Origin: Novosphingobium sp. AP12
Lineage (GTDB): Bacteria; Pseudomonadota; Alphaproteobacteria; Sphingomonadales; Sphingomonadaceae
Direction: 5' to 3'
Length of the DNA: 64,000 bases
Assembly (NCBI RefSeq): GCF_000281975.1
Contig: NZ_AKKE01000126.1
Span: 20,638-84,637 of the forward strand
The first letter of the stretch is position 1. The number at the start of each line of letters is the position of its first letter. Of the stretch, positions 1 through 8,192 are shown piece by piece. The notes below the pieces were generated by a model. That model had not been told where the DNA came from. It ran no database searches and saw only the letters and a list, made by a program, of their open reading frames with translations. A program made the translations under genes and the position numbers.

Positions 1-674
1 TCGGCCGGGTGATCGGCCCCTACGGCCTCCTTCTGACCGGCGCGGTCGACCTCGTGATCGACCACGACGAGGAGGTCGCCGCGCGCAACTCCGTCACCGC
101 GATCGACGGCGGCGGTGCCATCCTCGCGGGTTATTCCAAGGCCCACCTCGTGCCTTTCGGCGAGTATCTGCCGCTGCGCTGGGTGCTGGAGCCGCTCGGG
201 GCCAGCCGCTTCGTCGCCGGCACGCTCGATTTCTGGCCGGGCCCGGGGCCGCGCACGATCGACTTCGGCCCTTATGGCGAGGCGGGCATTCAGATCTGCT
301 ACGAGATCGTCTTCAGCGGCCATGTCGTCGACCCCCACAACCGGCCCGACTACATCTTCAATCCCTCGAACGACGGCTGGTTCGGCGCCTGGGGCCCGCC
401 CCAGCACCTTGCCCAGGCGCGGCTGCGGGCGATCGAGGAGGGGATGCCCGTCCTGCGCTCCACGACCACCGGTATCAGCGCGGTGGTCGACGCGGACGGC
501 ATCGTGCGGGCGTTCGTGCCCTGGCACAAGGCCGGGCGGCTCGATGGCCGCATCCCGCCGCCGCACGAGCCGACCCTGTTCGCGCGGCTCGGCAACCTGT
601 TGCCGCTGGCGCTCGCCGCGCTGTTGCTTTTTTCAAGTCTTTGCGTGGTTGCACTGAACCGCCGGTGGAGCTAA
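1..674 (+). CDS. lnt: Apolipoprotein N-acyltransferase, C-terminal part (5' truncated by window)
   Basis: Lnt transfers an acyl chain from phospholipid to the N-terminal cysteine of lipoproteins in the inner membrane, the last step of lipoprotein maturation. The reading frame is open to the left edge, so the N-terminal membrane helices and the first catalytic Glu lie outside the window. What remains is the second half of the nitrilase domain: the Lys-containing KAHLVPFGEYLP motif, the ICYEIVF motif with the catalytic Cys, and NPSNDGWFG. A C-terminal hydrophobic helix (LLPLALAALLLFSSL) closes the protein. The stop codon lies 41 bases before metK. Assignment is firm; only the missing N-terminus is unknown. 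Confidence 0.93.
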   Translation, partial: GRVIGPYGLLLTGAVDLVIDHDEEVAARNSVTAIDGGGAILAGYSKAHLVPFGEYLPLRWVLEPLGASRFVAGTLDFWPGPGPRTIDFGPYGEAGIQICYEIVFSGHVVDPHNRPDYIFNPSNDGWFGAWGPPQHLAQARLRAIEEGMPVLRSTTTGISAVVDADGIVRAFVPWHKAGRLDGRIPPPHEPTLFARLGNLLPLALAALLLFSSLCVVALNRRWS

Positions 675-676
675 AC

Positions 677-709
677 GGGGTCACATAAAGTTTCCTTTAT
701 ATCCCAAGG
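677..709 (+). promoter_or_regulatory. Candidate cis-regulatory stem-loop in the metK leader
   Basis: Only 41 bases separate lnt from metK, and most of them fold. ATAAAG (685-690) and CTTTAT (695-700) pair perfectly around a TTTC loop. GGGGT (677-681) pairs with ATCCC (701-705), leaving CAC as a bulge. The likely Shine-Dalgarno AAGG (706-709) sits directly after the stem, and the TTCC of the loop could pair with it. There is no T-run, so it is not a terminator. The layout, and the GGTCACA at its 5' side, recall the small SAM/SAH riboswitches placed before metK in Rhodobacterales (from memory). Ligand binding is inference. Confidence 0.4.
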
Positions 710-715
710 TCTCTC

Positions 716-1930
716 ATGCGCAGCAACTACGTCTTCACCTCCGAGAGCGTCTCGGAAGGTCATCCGGACAAGGTTTCCGACCAGATTTCCGACGCCATCG
801 TCGATCTTTTCCTGTCCAAGGACCCCGAGGCGCGCGTCGCCTGCGAAACCCTGACGACGACGCAGCTCGTGGTCCTTGCGGGTGAAATCCGCTGCAAGGG
901 CGTCTACGAAGACGGCAAATGGGCCGATGGCGCGCTCGATGAGATCGAGAATACCGTCCGCCAGGTCGTGAAGAAGATCGGCTACTGCCAGGACGGCTTC
1001 CACTGGGAGACCTTCGAGTTCATCAACCGCCTGCACGGGCAGTCCGCGCACATCGCGCAGGGCGTCGATGCCGACGGCAACAAGGACGAAGGCGCCGGCG
1101 ACCAGGGCATCATGTTCGGTTACGCCTGCGACGAGACGCCCGACCTGATGCCGGCGACGCTCTACTACAGCCACAAGATCCTGCACCGCCTGGCCGACGA
1201 CCGCCACTCGGGCGCGGCCCCGTTCCTCGAGCCCGACGCCAAGAGCCAGGTCACCCTGCGCTTCGAGGACGGCGTGCCGGTCGCCGCGACCGCGGTCGTC
1301 GTCTCGACCCAGCACCAGGCTGGCTACGACGAGGGCGAAAAGGAAGCCGAGCTCAAGGCCTACGTCCGCAAGGTCGTGACCGAAGTGCTGCCCGATGGCT
1401 TCGTCAACGGCGAGACGGTGTTCCACATCAACCCGACCGGCTCGTTCGAGATCGGCGGCCCTGACGGCGACGCCGGCCTCACCGGCCGCAAGATCATCGT
1501 CGACACTTACGGCGGCGCGGCTCCGCACGGCGGCGGCGCGTTCTCGGGCAAGGACCCCACGAAGGTTGACCGCTCGGCCGCCTACGTGACCCGCTACCTC
1601 GCCAAGAACGTGGTTGCCGCGGGCCTCGCCACGCGCTGCACGATCCAGGTGTCCTACGCGATCGGCGTGTCCGAGCCGCTGTCGCTCTATGTCGACACCC
1701 ACGGCACCGGCACCGCCAAGGATGCCGACCTCGAAGTGGCGATCGCGCGCGTCGCGGCCGACACGCTGGGCGGCCTGACCCCGCGCGGCATCCGCGTCGG
1801 CCTCGGCCTCAACAAGCCGATCTACGCGAGCACCGCTGCCTACGGCCACTTCGGCCGCCAGCCCGAGGGCGACCTGTTCCCCTGGGAGCGGACCGACCTC
1901 GCCGACGCGCTCAAGGCGGCGCTGGCCTGA
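716..1930 (+). CDS. metK: S-adenosylmethionine synthase
   Basis: MetK makes S-adenosylmethionine from methionine and ATP in the cytoplasm. At 404 residues it is slightly longer than the roughly 385-residue E. coli enzyme, as is usual in alphaproteobacteria. Visible signatures are the N-terminal [18 protein letters not shown]-site motif, [17 protein letters not shown] in the middle domain, and [16 protein letters not shown] near residue 270. The ATG at 716 follows AAGG with a 6-base spacer. It lies behind lnt, with a compact RNA hairpin in the short gap, and ends before a strong GC-rich hairpin. Confidence 0.98.
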   Translation: MRSNYVFTSESVSEGHPDKVSDQISDAIVDLFLSKDPEARVACETLTTTQLVVLAGEIRCKGVYEDGKWADGALDEIENTVRQVVKKIGYCQDGFHWETFEFINRLHGQSAHIAQGVDADGNKDEGAGDQGIMFGYACDETPDLMPATLYYSHKILHRLADDRHSGAAPFLEPDAKSQVTLRFEDGVPVAATAVVVSTQHQAGYDEGEKEAELKAYVRKVVTEVLPDGFVNGETVFHINPTGSFEIGGPDGDAGLTGRKIIVDTYGGAAPHGGGAFSGKDPTKVDRSAAYVTRYLAKNVVAAGLATRCTIQVSYAIGVSEPLSLYVDTHGTGTAKDADLEVAIARVAADTLGGLTPRGIRVGLGLNKPIYASTAAYGHFGRQPEGDLFPWERTDLADALKAALA

Positions 1931-1939
1931 CCTGATACT

Positions 1940-1970
1940 CCGTCGTCCCCGGGTTGCCCGGGGGCGACGG
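1940..1970 (+). terminator. GC-rich hairpin after metK
   Basis: CCGTCG followed by TCCCCGGG pairs with CCCGGGGG followed by CGACGG around a TTG loop, a stem of about 14 bp with one G-T pair. It begins ten bases after the metK stop. No T-run follows, so it may terminate weakly or mainly protect the mRNA 3' end. The arms resemble the CGTCCCCGGC palindrome found at 5008 and 33682. Confidence 0.55.
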
Positions 1971-2098
1971 ACGGTCATCGACCGAACCCGGATGCCTGTC
2001 GACCGGCGGCATCACTCCCCTTGCCATGATCGAAACAGGCGATAGCTTCGCCCGATCATCTCCGCGCTTTCCTGACGCGGACTGCAGGGGACTTATCC

Positions 2099-3973
2099 AT
2101 GATCGAAACCGACCGCCGCGGCGCTCTCGGCCTTGCCGCCGTGCTTCCCCTCGCCTCGGCGATCCCGTCGTTGCTGGCGAATGCAGCACAGGCAGCCGAA
2201 ACGGGGAGCGCCGCCGCCTGGGACCTGACAGAGCTATTCCCTGACCTCGCCGCCTGGGATGCGGCGCGCAAGGACGTGGTCGCCGCGCTGCCGCGCCTTG
2301 CCGGCTACAAGGGCACGCTGGGGCAGGGCGCGGGTGCGATGGTCAAGGCGCTGGAAGATATCTCGGCAGTGACGCTCAAGTTCATGCGCGTCTACGTCCA
2401 CGCCTCGCTGCGCGCGGACGAGGACGTGCGGGTCTCCGCCAACCAGGAGCGTAATGCGCAGGTAGAGGACCTTTACGCCCAGTTCGGCGAGGCGACCGCC
2501 TGGACGAGCCCGGAAGTGCTGGCACTCGGCAAGGACAAGGTCGAGGGCTACATCGCCTCGAACGACACGCTGAAGCGCCGCTTCGCCTATTCGCTGCGCA
2601 AGACGCTGCGGCAGGCGGCGCATACGCTGGACACCAAGGGCGAGCAGATCCTGGCCGCCGTGTCCTCGCCGCTGTCGGGCCCGCAGACGATCCGCGAGCA
2701 GCTGTTCAGCTCCGACATTCCCTGGCCCACGGTCACGCTGTCCGACGGGCGCAGCCAGCGCCTCGACGCGCAGGGCTATACGCTGACCCGCGACGCGCCG
2801 AACCGGGATGACCGCAAGAAGGTCATGGACGCCTTCTTCGGGCAGATGGGCAAGTTCCAGAACTCGCTCGGCACGGCGATGGCGGCCAAGCTCAAGGGCG
2901 ACGTCTTCGAGGCGCGGGCGCGCAGCTATCCCAGTTCGCTGGCGGCGGCGCTCTCTCCCGACAACGTGCCCGAGGGCGTCTACCGCACGCTGATCGCGGA
3001 GACCAACGCGGGCCTGCCGCAGCTGCACCGCTCGTTCCAGCTGCGGCGCAAGATGCTTAAGCTGCCGGACATCCACTACTACGACATCTACCCGCCGCTG
3101 GTGAGCCTGGAGCGCAAGTTCACGCTGACCGACATGCGCAACATCACCCTGAAAGCGGTCGAGCCGCTCGGGCCAGACTACGTCAAGCGGCTGGGCACGG
3201 CGACGGCGGCGAAGTGGATGGACCCGCTGCCGCGTCCCGGAAAGCGCGCGGGCGCCTACATGAACGGCGCCGCCTACGGGGTGCATCCGTACCTGCTGCT
3301 CAACCTCGGCGAGAACTACGAGGGGCTGTCGACTTACGCGCACGAGTGGGGTCATGCCATGCACACGCTGCTGGCCGATACCGCGCAGCCGTTCGAACTG
3401 TCGGACTACCCGATCTTCACCGCCGAGATCGCCTCGACCTGCAATGAGGTGCTGCTGACCGAGTACATGCTCGCGCAGGCGAAGACCAACGAGGAGAAGA
3501 TCTACTACCTCGGCATGCGGCTGGAGGGTATGCGCGGCACCTTCTTCCGGCAGGCGATGTTCGCCGAGTTCGAGCTGAAGATGCACGAGATGGCGGAGGC
3601 CGGCGAGGGCCTGTCGGGCGAGAGCCTGACCAGGGTCTACCTCGACCTGCTGAAGCGCTACCACGGCCCGGACTTCGTCATCGACGAGCCCTACGCGGTG
3701 GAATGGGCCTATATCCCGCACTTCTACAGCCAGTTCTACGTCTACAAGTACGCCACCTCGATCGCGGCGGGGACGTGGTTCGCGCATTCGATCCTGAACG
3801 GCGGCAAGGCCGAGCGCGAACGCTACCTCGACGTGCTGCGCGCGGGCGGCTCGGCCGACCCGGTGGACATCATCAAGGCGTCCGGCCTCGACATGACCGG
3901 GCCCGAGCCATACCGCGGCCTGGTCGCGGACTTCGCTGCGACCATCGACCAGATCGAGAAGCTGATGGCTTGA
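2099..3973 (+). CDS. M3 family oligoendopeptidase (PepF-like) with apparent Tat signal
   Basis: This is a zinc metallopeptidase of family M3 that cuts short peptides. The zinc motif is H415-E-W-G-H419 within YAHEWGHAMHTLL, and the WDLTELFPDLAAWDAARKDV segment near residue 42 is the usual PepF start. Oddly, about 33 residues precede it: a twin-arginine pair (DRRGALGL), a hydrophobic stretch and an Ala-Gln-Ala cleavage-like site at 30-32, which looks like a Tat signal peptide. Most PepF enzymes are cytoplasmic. The ATG at 2099 has AGGGGA upstream. It faces the FAH-family gene convergently. Family is firm; export is inference. Confidence 0.9.
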   Translation: MIETDRRGALGLAAVLPLASAIPSLLANAAQAAETGSAAAWDLTELFPDLAAWDAARKDVVAALPRLAGYKGTLGQGAGAMVKALEDISAVTLKFMRVYVHASLRADEDVRVSANQERNAQVEDLYAQFGEATAWTSPEVLALGKDKVEGYIASNDTLKRRFAYSLRKTLRQAAHTLDTKGEQILAAVSSPLSGPQTIREQLFSSDIPWPTVTLSDGRSQRLDAQGYTLTRDAPNRDDRKKVMDAFFGQMGKFQNSLGTAMAAKLKGDVFEARARSYPSSLAAALSPDNVPEGVYRTLIAETNAGLPQLHRSFQLRRKMLKLPDIHYYDIYPPLVSLERKFTLTDMRNITLKAVEPLGPDYVKRLGTATAAKWMDPLPRPGKRAGAYMNGAAYGVHPYLLLNLGENYEGLSTYAHEWGHAMHTLLADTAQPFELSDYPIFTAEIASTCNEVLLTEYMLAQAKTNEEKIYYLGMRLEGMRGTFFRQAMFAEFELKMHEMAEAGEGLSGESLTRVYLDLLKRYHGPDFVIDEPYAVEWAYIPHFYSQFYVYKYATSIAAGTWFAHSILNGGKAERERYLDVLRAGGSADPVDIIKASGLDMTGPEPYRGLVADFAATIDQIEKLMA

Positions 3974-3979
3974 TGCGCA

Positions 3980-4010
3980 ATCCGCCCCGTCGCCTGGCGG
4001 TGGGGAGGAT
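3980..4010. terminator. Imperfect hairpin between convergent genes
   Basis: In the 46-base gap between the peptidase and the convergent FAH-family gene, ATCC, CCCC and CGC on the left pair in order with GCG, GGGG and GGAT on the right, with small internal loops. It could end transcripts from both sides. No clear T-run is seen on either strand. Confidence 0.35.
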
Positions 4011-4019
4011 CGGCTGCGA

Positions 4020-4910
4020 TCAAGCGCTCGTTTTTGCGGGCTCCATCCCGTCGAGCGGCGTTTTGCGTCCCGGCCCGCCGCTGACGGCGACGGTCATCTC
4101 GCCGAGGCCCTCCATCCAGGCGTGCATGGTGTCGCCCGCCACCACCGGCCCGACCGAGCGCGGCGGGGTGCCTGAGAAGATCACGTCGCCGGGGTACAGC
4201 GTCATCACCGAGGCGGCGTGTTCCACGAGGTCGGCGATGCCCAGCACGAGGCGGCGGGTGCTGTCGACCTGCCGGTCCTCGCCATTGACCTTGAGCACGA
4301 AGTCGAGCGCGTCCGGGTCGGCGATCTCGTCGCGGGTGGTGAGCCAGGGGCCCATCACGCCGTAGGTGTCGAAGCTCTTGCCGAAGCTGGGAAATTCGCT
4401 GCCCTGCATCGTCATGTCGAGGCCGATGCAGTAGCCCGCGACGTAATCCAGTGCCTCGCTCGCAGGGATTTCGGTGCCCTGGCGGCCGATGACGATGGCG
4501 ATCTCCATTTCGTGGAAGGTGGTGCGCTCGGGCCAGCGCAGGGTGACGCCGTCCGCCTCGCCGGCAGCGGCATTGGTCATCTTGAACAGCAGGCCGAGGC
4601 GGCGCGGGTGGCCGCCCATCGCCAGCACTTCCTCGAAATTGCCCGCGCCGCACAGGAACTTGCCCGGATTGGCGACGGGGTTGCGCAGCAGCACGTCGGC
4701 GACGGGGATGCCCGGCGCGTTGCCCGCGAGGTCCTCCATCAGCGGGCGCAGCGTTTCCAGGTTGGCGATGAACTGGTCGCCCGCCGGGTAGGGCCAGCGC
4801 ACGTCGGGCAGGGTGTCGGTGACGGCGGTGACGTCATGCACCATGTCGCCGCGCACGACCCCCACGCGCACGGGCTCGTCGGGCCGTGTCTGGTAGCGGC
4901 AGATCTTCAT
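4020..4910 (-). CDS. Fumarylacetoacetate hydrolase family protein
   Basis: FAH-superfamily enzymes are Mg-dependent hydrolases or decarboxylases acting on acylpyruvates and related ring-cleavage products. The fold signature is visible: FHEMEIAIVIG gives the metal-binding Glu pair and GYCIGLDMTMQ the metal-binding Asp, followed by SFDTYGVMGPW and ending with the FSGTPP motif typical of the family. The frame is open further upstream, but ATG 4910 (MKICRYQTRP) has a good GGGAGAGGA site and fits the usual N-terminus, giving 296 residues. Its neighbour on the same strand is gabD. The exact substrate cannot be read; a role in aromatic catabolism is inference. Confidence 0.87.
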   Translation of the reverse strand: MKICRYQTRPDEPVRVGVVRGDMVHDVTAVTDTLPDVRWPYPAGDQFIANLETLRPLMEDLAGNAPGIPVADVLLRNPVANPGKFLCGAGNFEEVLAMGGHPRRLGLLFKMTNAAAGEADGVTLRWPERTTFHEMEIAIVIGRQGTEIPASEALDYVAGYCIGLDMTMQGSEFPSFGKSFDTYGVMGPWLTTRDEIADPDALDFVLKVNGEDRQVDSTRRLVLGIADLVEHAASVMTLYPGDVIFSGTPPRSVGPVVAGDTMHAWMEGLGEMTVAVSGGPGRKTPLDGMEPAKTSA

Positions 4911-5007
4911 GGCGGCGTCCTCTCCCGTCGTGTTTGGGAGAGCTAATCGCCCGCATGCCGCGCGGGCAAGCACCGCATGTCCACGGCGCCTGCCCCGGCG
5001 TCCAAGC

Positions 5008-5030
5008 CGTCCCCGGCGTCGCCGGGGACG
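5008..5030. repeat. GC-rich palindrome, likely gabD terminator, shared with 33682
   Basis: CGTCCCCGGC and GCCGGGGACG form a perfect 10-bp stem with a GTC loop. It lies eight bases past the gabD stop on the minus strand, so it could act as its terminator. Exactly the same arms recur at 33682-33704 with a GCG loop, which marks it as a dispersed palindromic repeat as well. Confidence 0.6.
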
Positions 5031-5038
5031 AATAGGGA

Positions 5039-6490
5039 TCAGGCCGGCTTGATGCCCATGCAGAGGTACTTCACCTCCATGTAGTCATCGAGGCCGTAGT
5101 GCGAACCCTCGCGCCCCAGCCCGGACTGCTTGACGCCGCCGAACGGGGCGACCTCGGTGGAGATGAGGCCAGTGTTGATGCCGACCATGCCCGCTTCCAG
5201 CCCCTCGGCCACGCGCCACACGCGGCTGAGGTCGCTGGCGTAGAAGTAGCTGGCGAGACCGAACTCGGTGTCGTTGGCCATGCGGATCGCCTCGGCCTCG
5301 TCGGTGAAGCGGATGACGCCCGCGAGCGGCCCGAAGGTTTCCTCCCGGGCGAGCTTCATGTCGGGCTTCACGCCGGAGATGACGGTGGGGTTGAAGAAGC
5401 TGCCGCCGCGCTCGTTGCGCTGCCCGCCCGCGAGCACGGTGGCCCCGCCGTCGACCGCGTCCTTGAGGTGCTCCTCGACCTTCTCGACCGCCTTTTCATC
5501 GATCAGCGGCCCGACGTCGGTGCCCTTGTCCATGCCGTAGCCCACGGTCATGGCGTTGACGCGTGCGGCGAGCTTGGTGACGAACTCGTCGTAGACGCCG
5601 TCCTGCACGTAGAAGCGATTGGTGCAGACGCAGGTCTGGCCGCCGTTGCGGAACTTGGAGATCATCGCGCCTTCGATGGCCGAATCCACGTCGGCGTCGT
5701 CGAACACCAGGAACGGCGCGTTGCCGCCGAGTTCCATCGAGCACTTCTTGATGGTCTCGGCACATTCGCGCAGCAGGTCGCGGCCGATCTCGGTCGAGCC
5801 GGTGAAGGTCAGCTTGGCGACCTTGGGGCTCGAGGTCAGGGCCGAGCCGATCTGGCCGGCGCTGCCGGTGACGACGTTCACGACGCCCTTGGGGATGCCC
5901 GCCATCTCGCACAGCTGAGCGATGGCCAGCGCCGAGTAAGGCGTGGCCGAGGCGGGCTTGATGACGATGGTGCAGCCCGCCGCCAGCGCCGGGCCGAGCT
6001 TGCGGGTGATCATCGCGTTGGGGAAGTTCCAGGGCGTGATCGCGGCGACGACGCCGACGCCCTGCTTGATGACGACGATGCGGCGGTCTGCCGCATGGCC
6101 GGGGATGACGTCGCCGTAGGCGCGCTTGCCCTCTTCGGCGAACCACTCGATGAAGCTGGCGCCGTAGGCGATCTCGCCGCGCCCTTCGGCGAGCGGCTTG
6201 CCCTGCTCGCGGGTGAGCAGTTCGCCGAGGTCGTCCTGGTGCTGCAGCATCAGTTCGTAGAGCTTGCGCATCAGCTTCGAGCGCTCGCCGGCGGTCTTGG
6301 CGCGCCAGGCGGGGAGGGCGGCCTCGGCGGCGTCGATCGCGCGGGCGGTTTCGTCTGCGCCCATCTTGGGAACCGTGCCGAGCACCGCGCCCGAGCCCGG
6401 ATCGGTGACTTCGAACGTCGCGCCGGAATCGGCATCCACCCACTCGCCGTCGATGTAGCACTGCTGCTTCAGGAAGTCGGTGTAGGCCAT
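5039..6490 (-). CDS. gabD: NAD(P)-dependent succinate-semialdehyde dehydrogenase
   Basis: This aldehyde dehydrogenase oxidises succinate semialdehyde to succinate, feeding the TCA cycle. Diagnostic features are the PWNFPNAMITRKLGPALAAG cofactor region, MELGGNAPFLVFDDAD with the general base Glu, and the GGQTCVCTNR catalytic Cys with the Cys-Val-Cys pattern typical of GabD. The ATG at 6490 (MAYTDFLKQQCYIDGEW) gives 483 residues, the normal GabD length; the longer frame to 6595 adds 35 residues unlike the family. It is divergent from another aldehyde dehydrogenase gene and lies upstream of the FAH-family gene. The true substrate could be another semialdehyde. Confidence 0.9.
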   Translation of the reverse strand: MAYTDFLKQQCYIDGEWVDADSGATFEVTDPGSGAVLGTVPKMGADETARAIDAAEAALPAWRAKTAGERSKLMRKLYELMLQHQDDLGELLTREQGKPLAEGRGEIAYGASFIEWFAEEGKRAYGDVIPGHAADRRIVVIKQGVGVVAAITPWNFPNAMITRKLGPALAAGCTIVIKPASATPYSALAIAQLCEMAGIPKGVVNVVTGSAGQIGSALTSSPKVAKLTFTGSTEIGRDLLRECAETIKKCSMELGGNAPFLVFDDADVDSAIEGAMISKFRNGGQTCVCTNRFYVQDGVYDEFVTKLAARVNAMTVGYGMDKGTDVGPLIDEKAVEKVEEHLKDAVDGGATVLAGGQRNERGGSFFNPTVISGVKPDMKLAREETFGPLAGVIRFTDEAEAIRMANDTEFGLASYFYASDLSRVWRVAEGLEAGMVGINTGLISTEVAPFGGVKQSGLGREGSHYGLDDYMEVKYLCMGIKPA

Positions 6491-6601
6491 GTGGTGCGGT
6501 TCCTCTGATGCCGGTGGCGAGTGGGGCGCATCGGAAGCACGCCCGCGAATGTCCCGGTTTGAATAGGCACGACCCCTAGCCCTGACAAGGCGCACCGATC
6601 T

Positions 6602-6686
6602 CCTCGCATAAGCGCGAGGTCGGGCGATTGACGCTTCTCCGCTGCTCGGTTAGTCTTGGTGTCGAATAATAATTCACAAATGCGAA
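6602..6686 (+). promoter_or_regulatory. Divergent control region: promoter and two inverted repeats
   Basis: Within the 215 bases between gabD and the plus-strand aldehyde dehydrogenase, TTGACG (6628-6633) and TAGTCT (6651-6656) with a 17-base spacer form a sigma-70-like promoter. Start of transcription would be near 6663. TTCACA and TGCGAA (6673-6678, 6681-6686) form an imperfect inverted repeat just downstream, a plausible operator. CCTCGC and GCGAGG (6602-6607, 6614-6619) form a second one upstream. All are eye-detected. Confidence 0.4.
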
Positions 6687-6705
6687 CTCTTTGGGAGAGA
6701 TCGGC

Positions 6706-8163
6706 TTGGAATACGCAGGGTACATCGGCGGCGCCTTCGTGAAGGGCGAGGGCGAGCGCTTCGAGGTGCAGAATCCTTCCGACGAATCGGTGGTGGCCGA
6801 AGTGGTGGGCGTCTCCGCCGCGCAGGCCGACGCGGCGATCGGCGCGGCGCGGCAGGCGTTCGATTCGGGCGTCTGGTCGGGGCTGACGATGAAGGCGCGC
6901 GCCGCCGCGATGACCCGCTTCGGCGAGGCGATGCGCAAGCGCGCCGACTGGCTGAAGGAATGCGCGATCGACGAGGCCGGGTGTCCGGTCTCCTCCACGG
7001 TGATGGGCGCGCAGGTCCACGCGCCGCTGCGCATGACCGACGAGATCATCGACCTGTTCCTGCGCCTGCCCGAGCAGGAGGAGAATCCCCTGCCGATCCA
7101 CGAACGGGTCAATCCCTACTTCGTGGTGCAGAGCCTCAAGCGCTGGTCGCCGCTGGGCGTGGTCTCGGCGATCTCGGCCTACAACGTGCCGTTCTACACC
7201 GCGTTCTGGAAGGTGGTGCCCGCGCTGATGGCGGGTGACACGGTGATCCTGCGGCCCAACCCGCTGACCCCGATCTCGTCGATGATCTTCGCGGCGGCGG
7301 CGGAGGAAGCGGGCCTGCCGCCGGGCGTCATGAACGTCATCGTCGAGCCTGGGCTTGCCGGCGGCCACGCCATGACCACCGACCCGCGCGTCGACATGGT
7401 CTCGTTCACGGGCTCGTGCACCGTCGGCGCCAAGGTGGCCGAGCAGGCGGCGCCCACGCTCAAGCGGCTGGTGCTGGAACTGGGCGGCAAGTCCGCGCAG
7501 ATCTACCTGCCCGACGCGGTGGGCCGCGCGGCGTCGGCGGCGTATTCGGTCTGCACTTCGCACGCGGGGCAGGGCTGCGTGCTGGGCACCCGGGTGTTCG
7601 TGCCCGAGGAGAATAAGGCCGAAGTGCTCGACGGCATGGCCAAGGCGCTGTCGGCGGTGAAGATCGGCCCGGCCAGCGATCCCGCCACCCAGCTCGGCCC
7701 GGTCATCAGCGCCGCCCAGCGCGACCGCTGCGAGCATTTCACCAACGCCGCCGTCGCTGCGGGCGGGCGCGTGGTGTGCGGCGGCAAGCGGCCCGAGGGG
7801 CTGGACAAGGGCTTCTACTGGGAGCCCACCGTGCTCGACCTTCCCGACAACTCCAACCCCGCCGCGCAGGAGGAGATCTTCGGGCCGGTGGTGGGCGTGA
7901 TCGGCTACCGCGACCTCGATCATGCGGTGGAGATGGCCAACGACAGCCGCTTCGGCCTGTCGGGCTGGGTCCACGGCGCGAACAAGGTCAAGGCGCTGGA
8001 AGTCGGCCTGAAGATCCGCAGCGGCGCGGTCAACATCAACGGCGCGGTGATGTCGAGCTACGCGAGCGGCGGCGGCATCAAGATGAGCGGTCAGGGCCGC
8101 GAGCGCGGGATCGACGGCCTGCGCGAGTTCCAGATGATCACCACGCTGAACATCGGCGGGTAG
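6706..8163 (+). CDS. Aldehyde dehydrogenase family protein
   Basis: This is an NAD(P)-dependent aldehyde dehydrogenase of about 485 residues. The Rossmann region contains SAISAYNVPFYTAFWK in place of the common PWNxP, and the SFTGSCTVGAKV glycine motif. LELGGKSAQIYLPDA carries the general base and HAGQGCVLGTR the catalytic Cys. A TTG start at 6706 is preferred because GGGAGAGA (6693-6700) stands five bases upstream; a TTG at 6691 would overlap that site. It starts a plus-strand run with an SDR and a P450, so it may oxidise an aldehyde made in the same pathway. The substrate is unknown. Confidence 0.88.
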   Translation: MEYAGYIGGAFVKGEGERFEVQNPSDESVVAEVVGVSAAQADAAIGAARQAFDSGVWSGLTMKARAAAMTRFGEAMRKRADWLKECAIDEAGCPVSSTVMGAQVHAPLRMTDEIIDLFLRLPEQEENPLPIHERVNPYFVVQSLKRWSPLGVVSAISAYNVPFYTAFWKVVPALMAGDTVILRPNPLTPISSMIFAAAAEEAGLPPGVMNVIVEPGLAGGHAMTTDPRVDMVSFTGSCTVGAKVAEQAAPTLKRLVLELGGKSAQIYLPDAVGRAASAAYSVCTSHAGQGCVLGTRVFVPEENKAEVLDGMAKALSAVKIGPASDPATQLGPVISAAQRDRCEHFTNAAVAAGGRVVCGGKRPEGLDKGFYWEPTVLDLPDNSNPAAQEEIFGPVVGVIGYRDLDHAVEMANDSRFGLSGWVHGANKVKALEVGLKIRSGAVNINGAVMSSYASGGGIKMSGQGRERGIDGLREFQMITTLNIGG

Positions 8164-8192
8164 ACAAAAACAACAGAGACGGGAGAGGGACG

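Noticed and set aside
685..705. metK leader hairpin as an intrinsic terminator of lnt
   Set aside because: There is no T-run after the stem and the metK ribosome site follows directly.
671..1978. 435-codon open frame antisense to metK
   Set aside because: It mirrors the codon periodicity of metK in a GC-rich genome; its translation is rich in Arg, Ala and Asp with no known motif.
2234..3787. 517-codon open frame antisense to the oligoendopeptidase
   Set aside because: Low-complexity Arg/Val/Ala-rich translation, no ribosome site, and the opposite strand carries a clear enzyme with an HExxH motif.
5099..6508. 469-codon plus-strand frame opposite gabD
   Set aside because: Shadow frame; repetitive Gly/Ala/Asp/Val composition with no family motif, while the minus strand encodes an intact aldehyde dehydrogenase.
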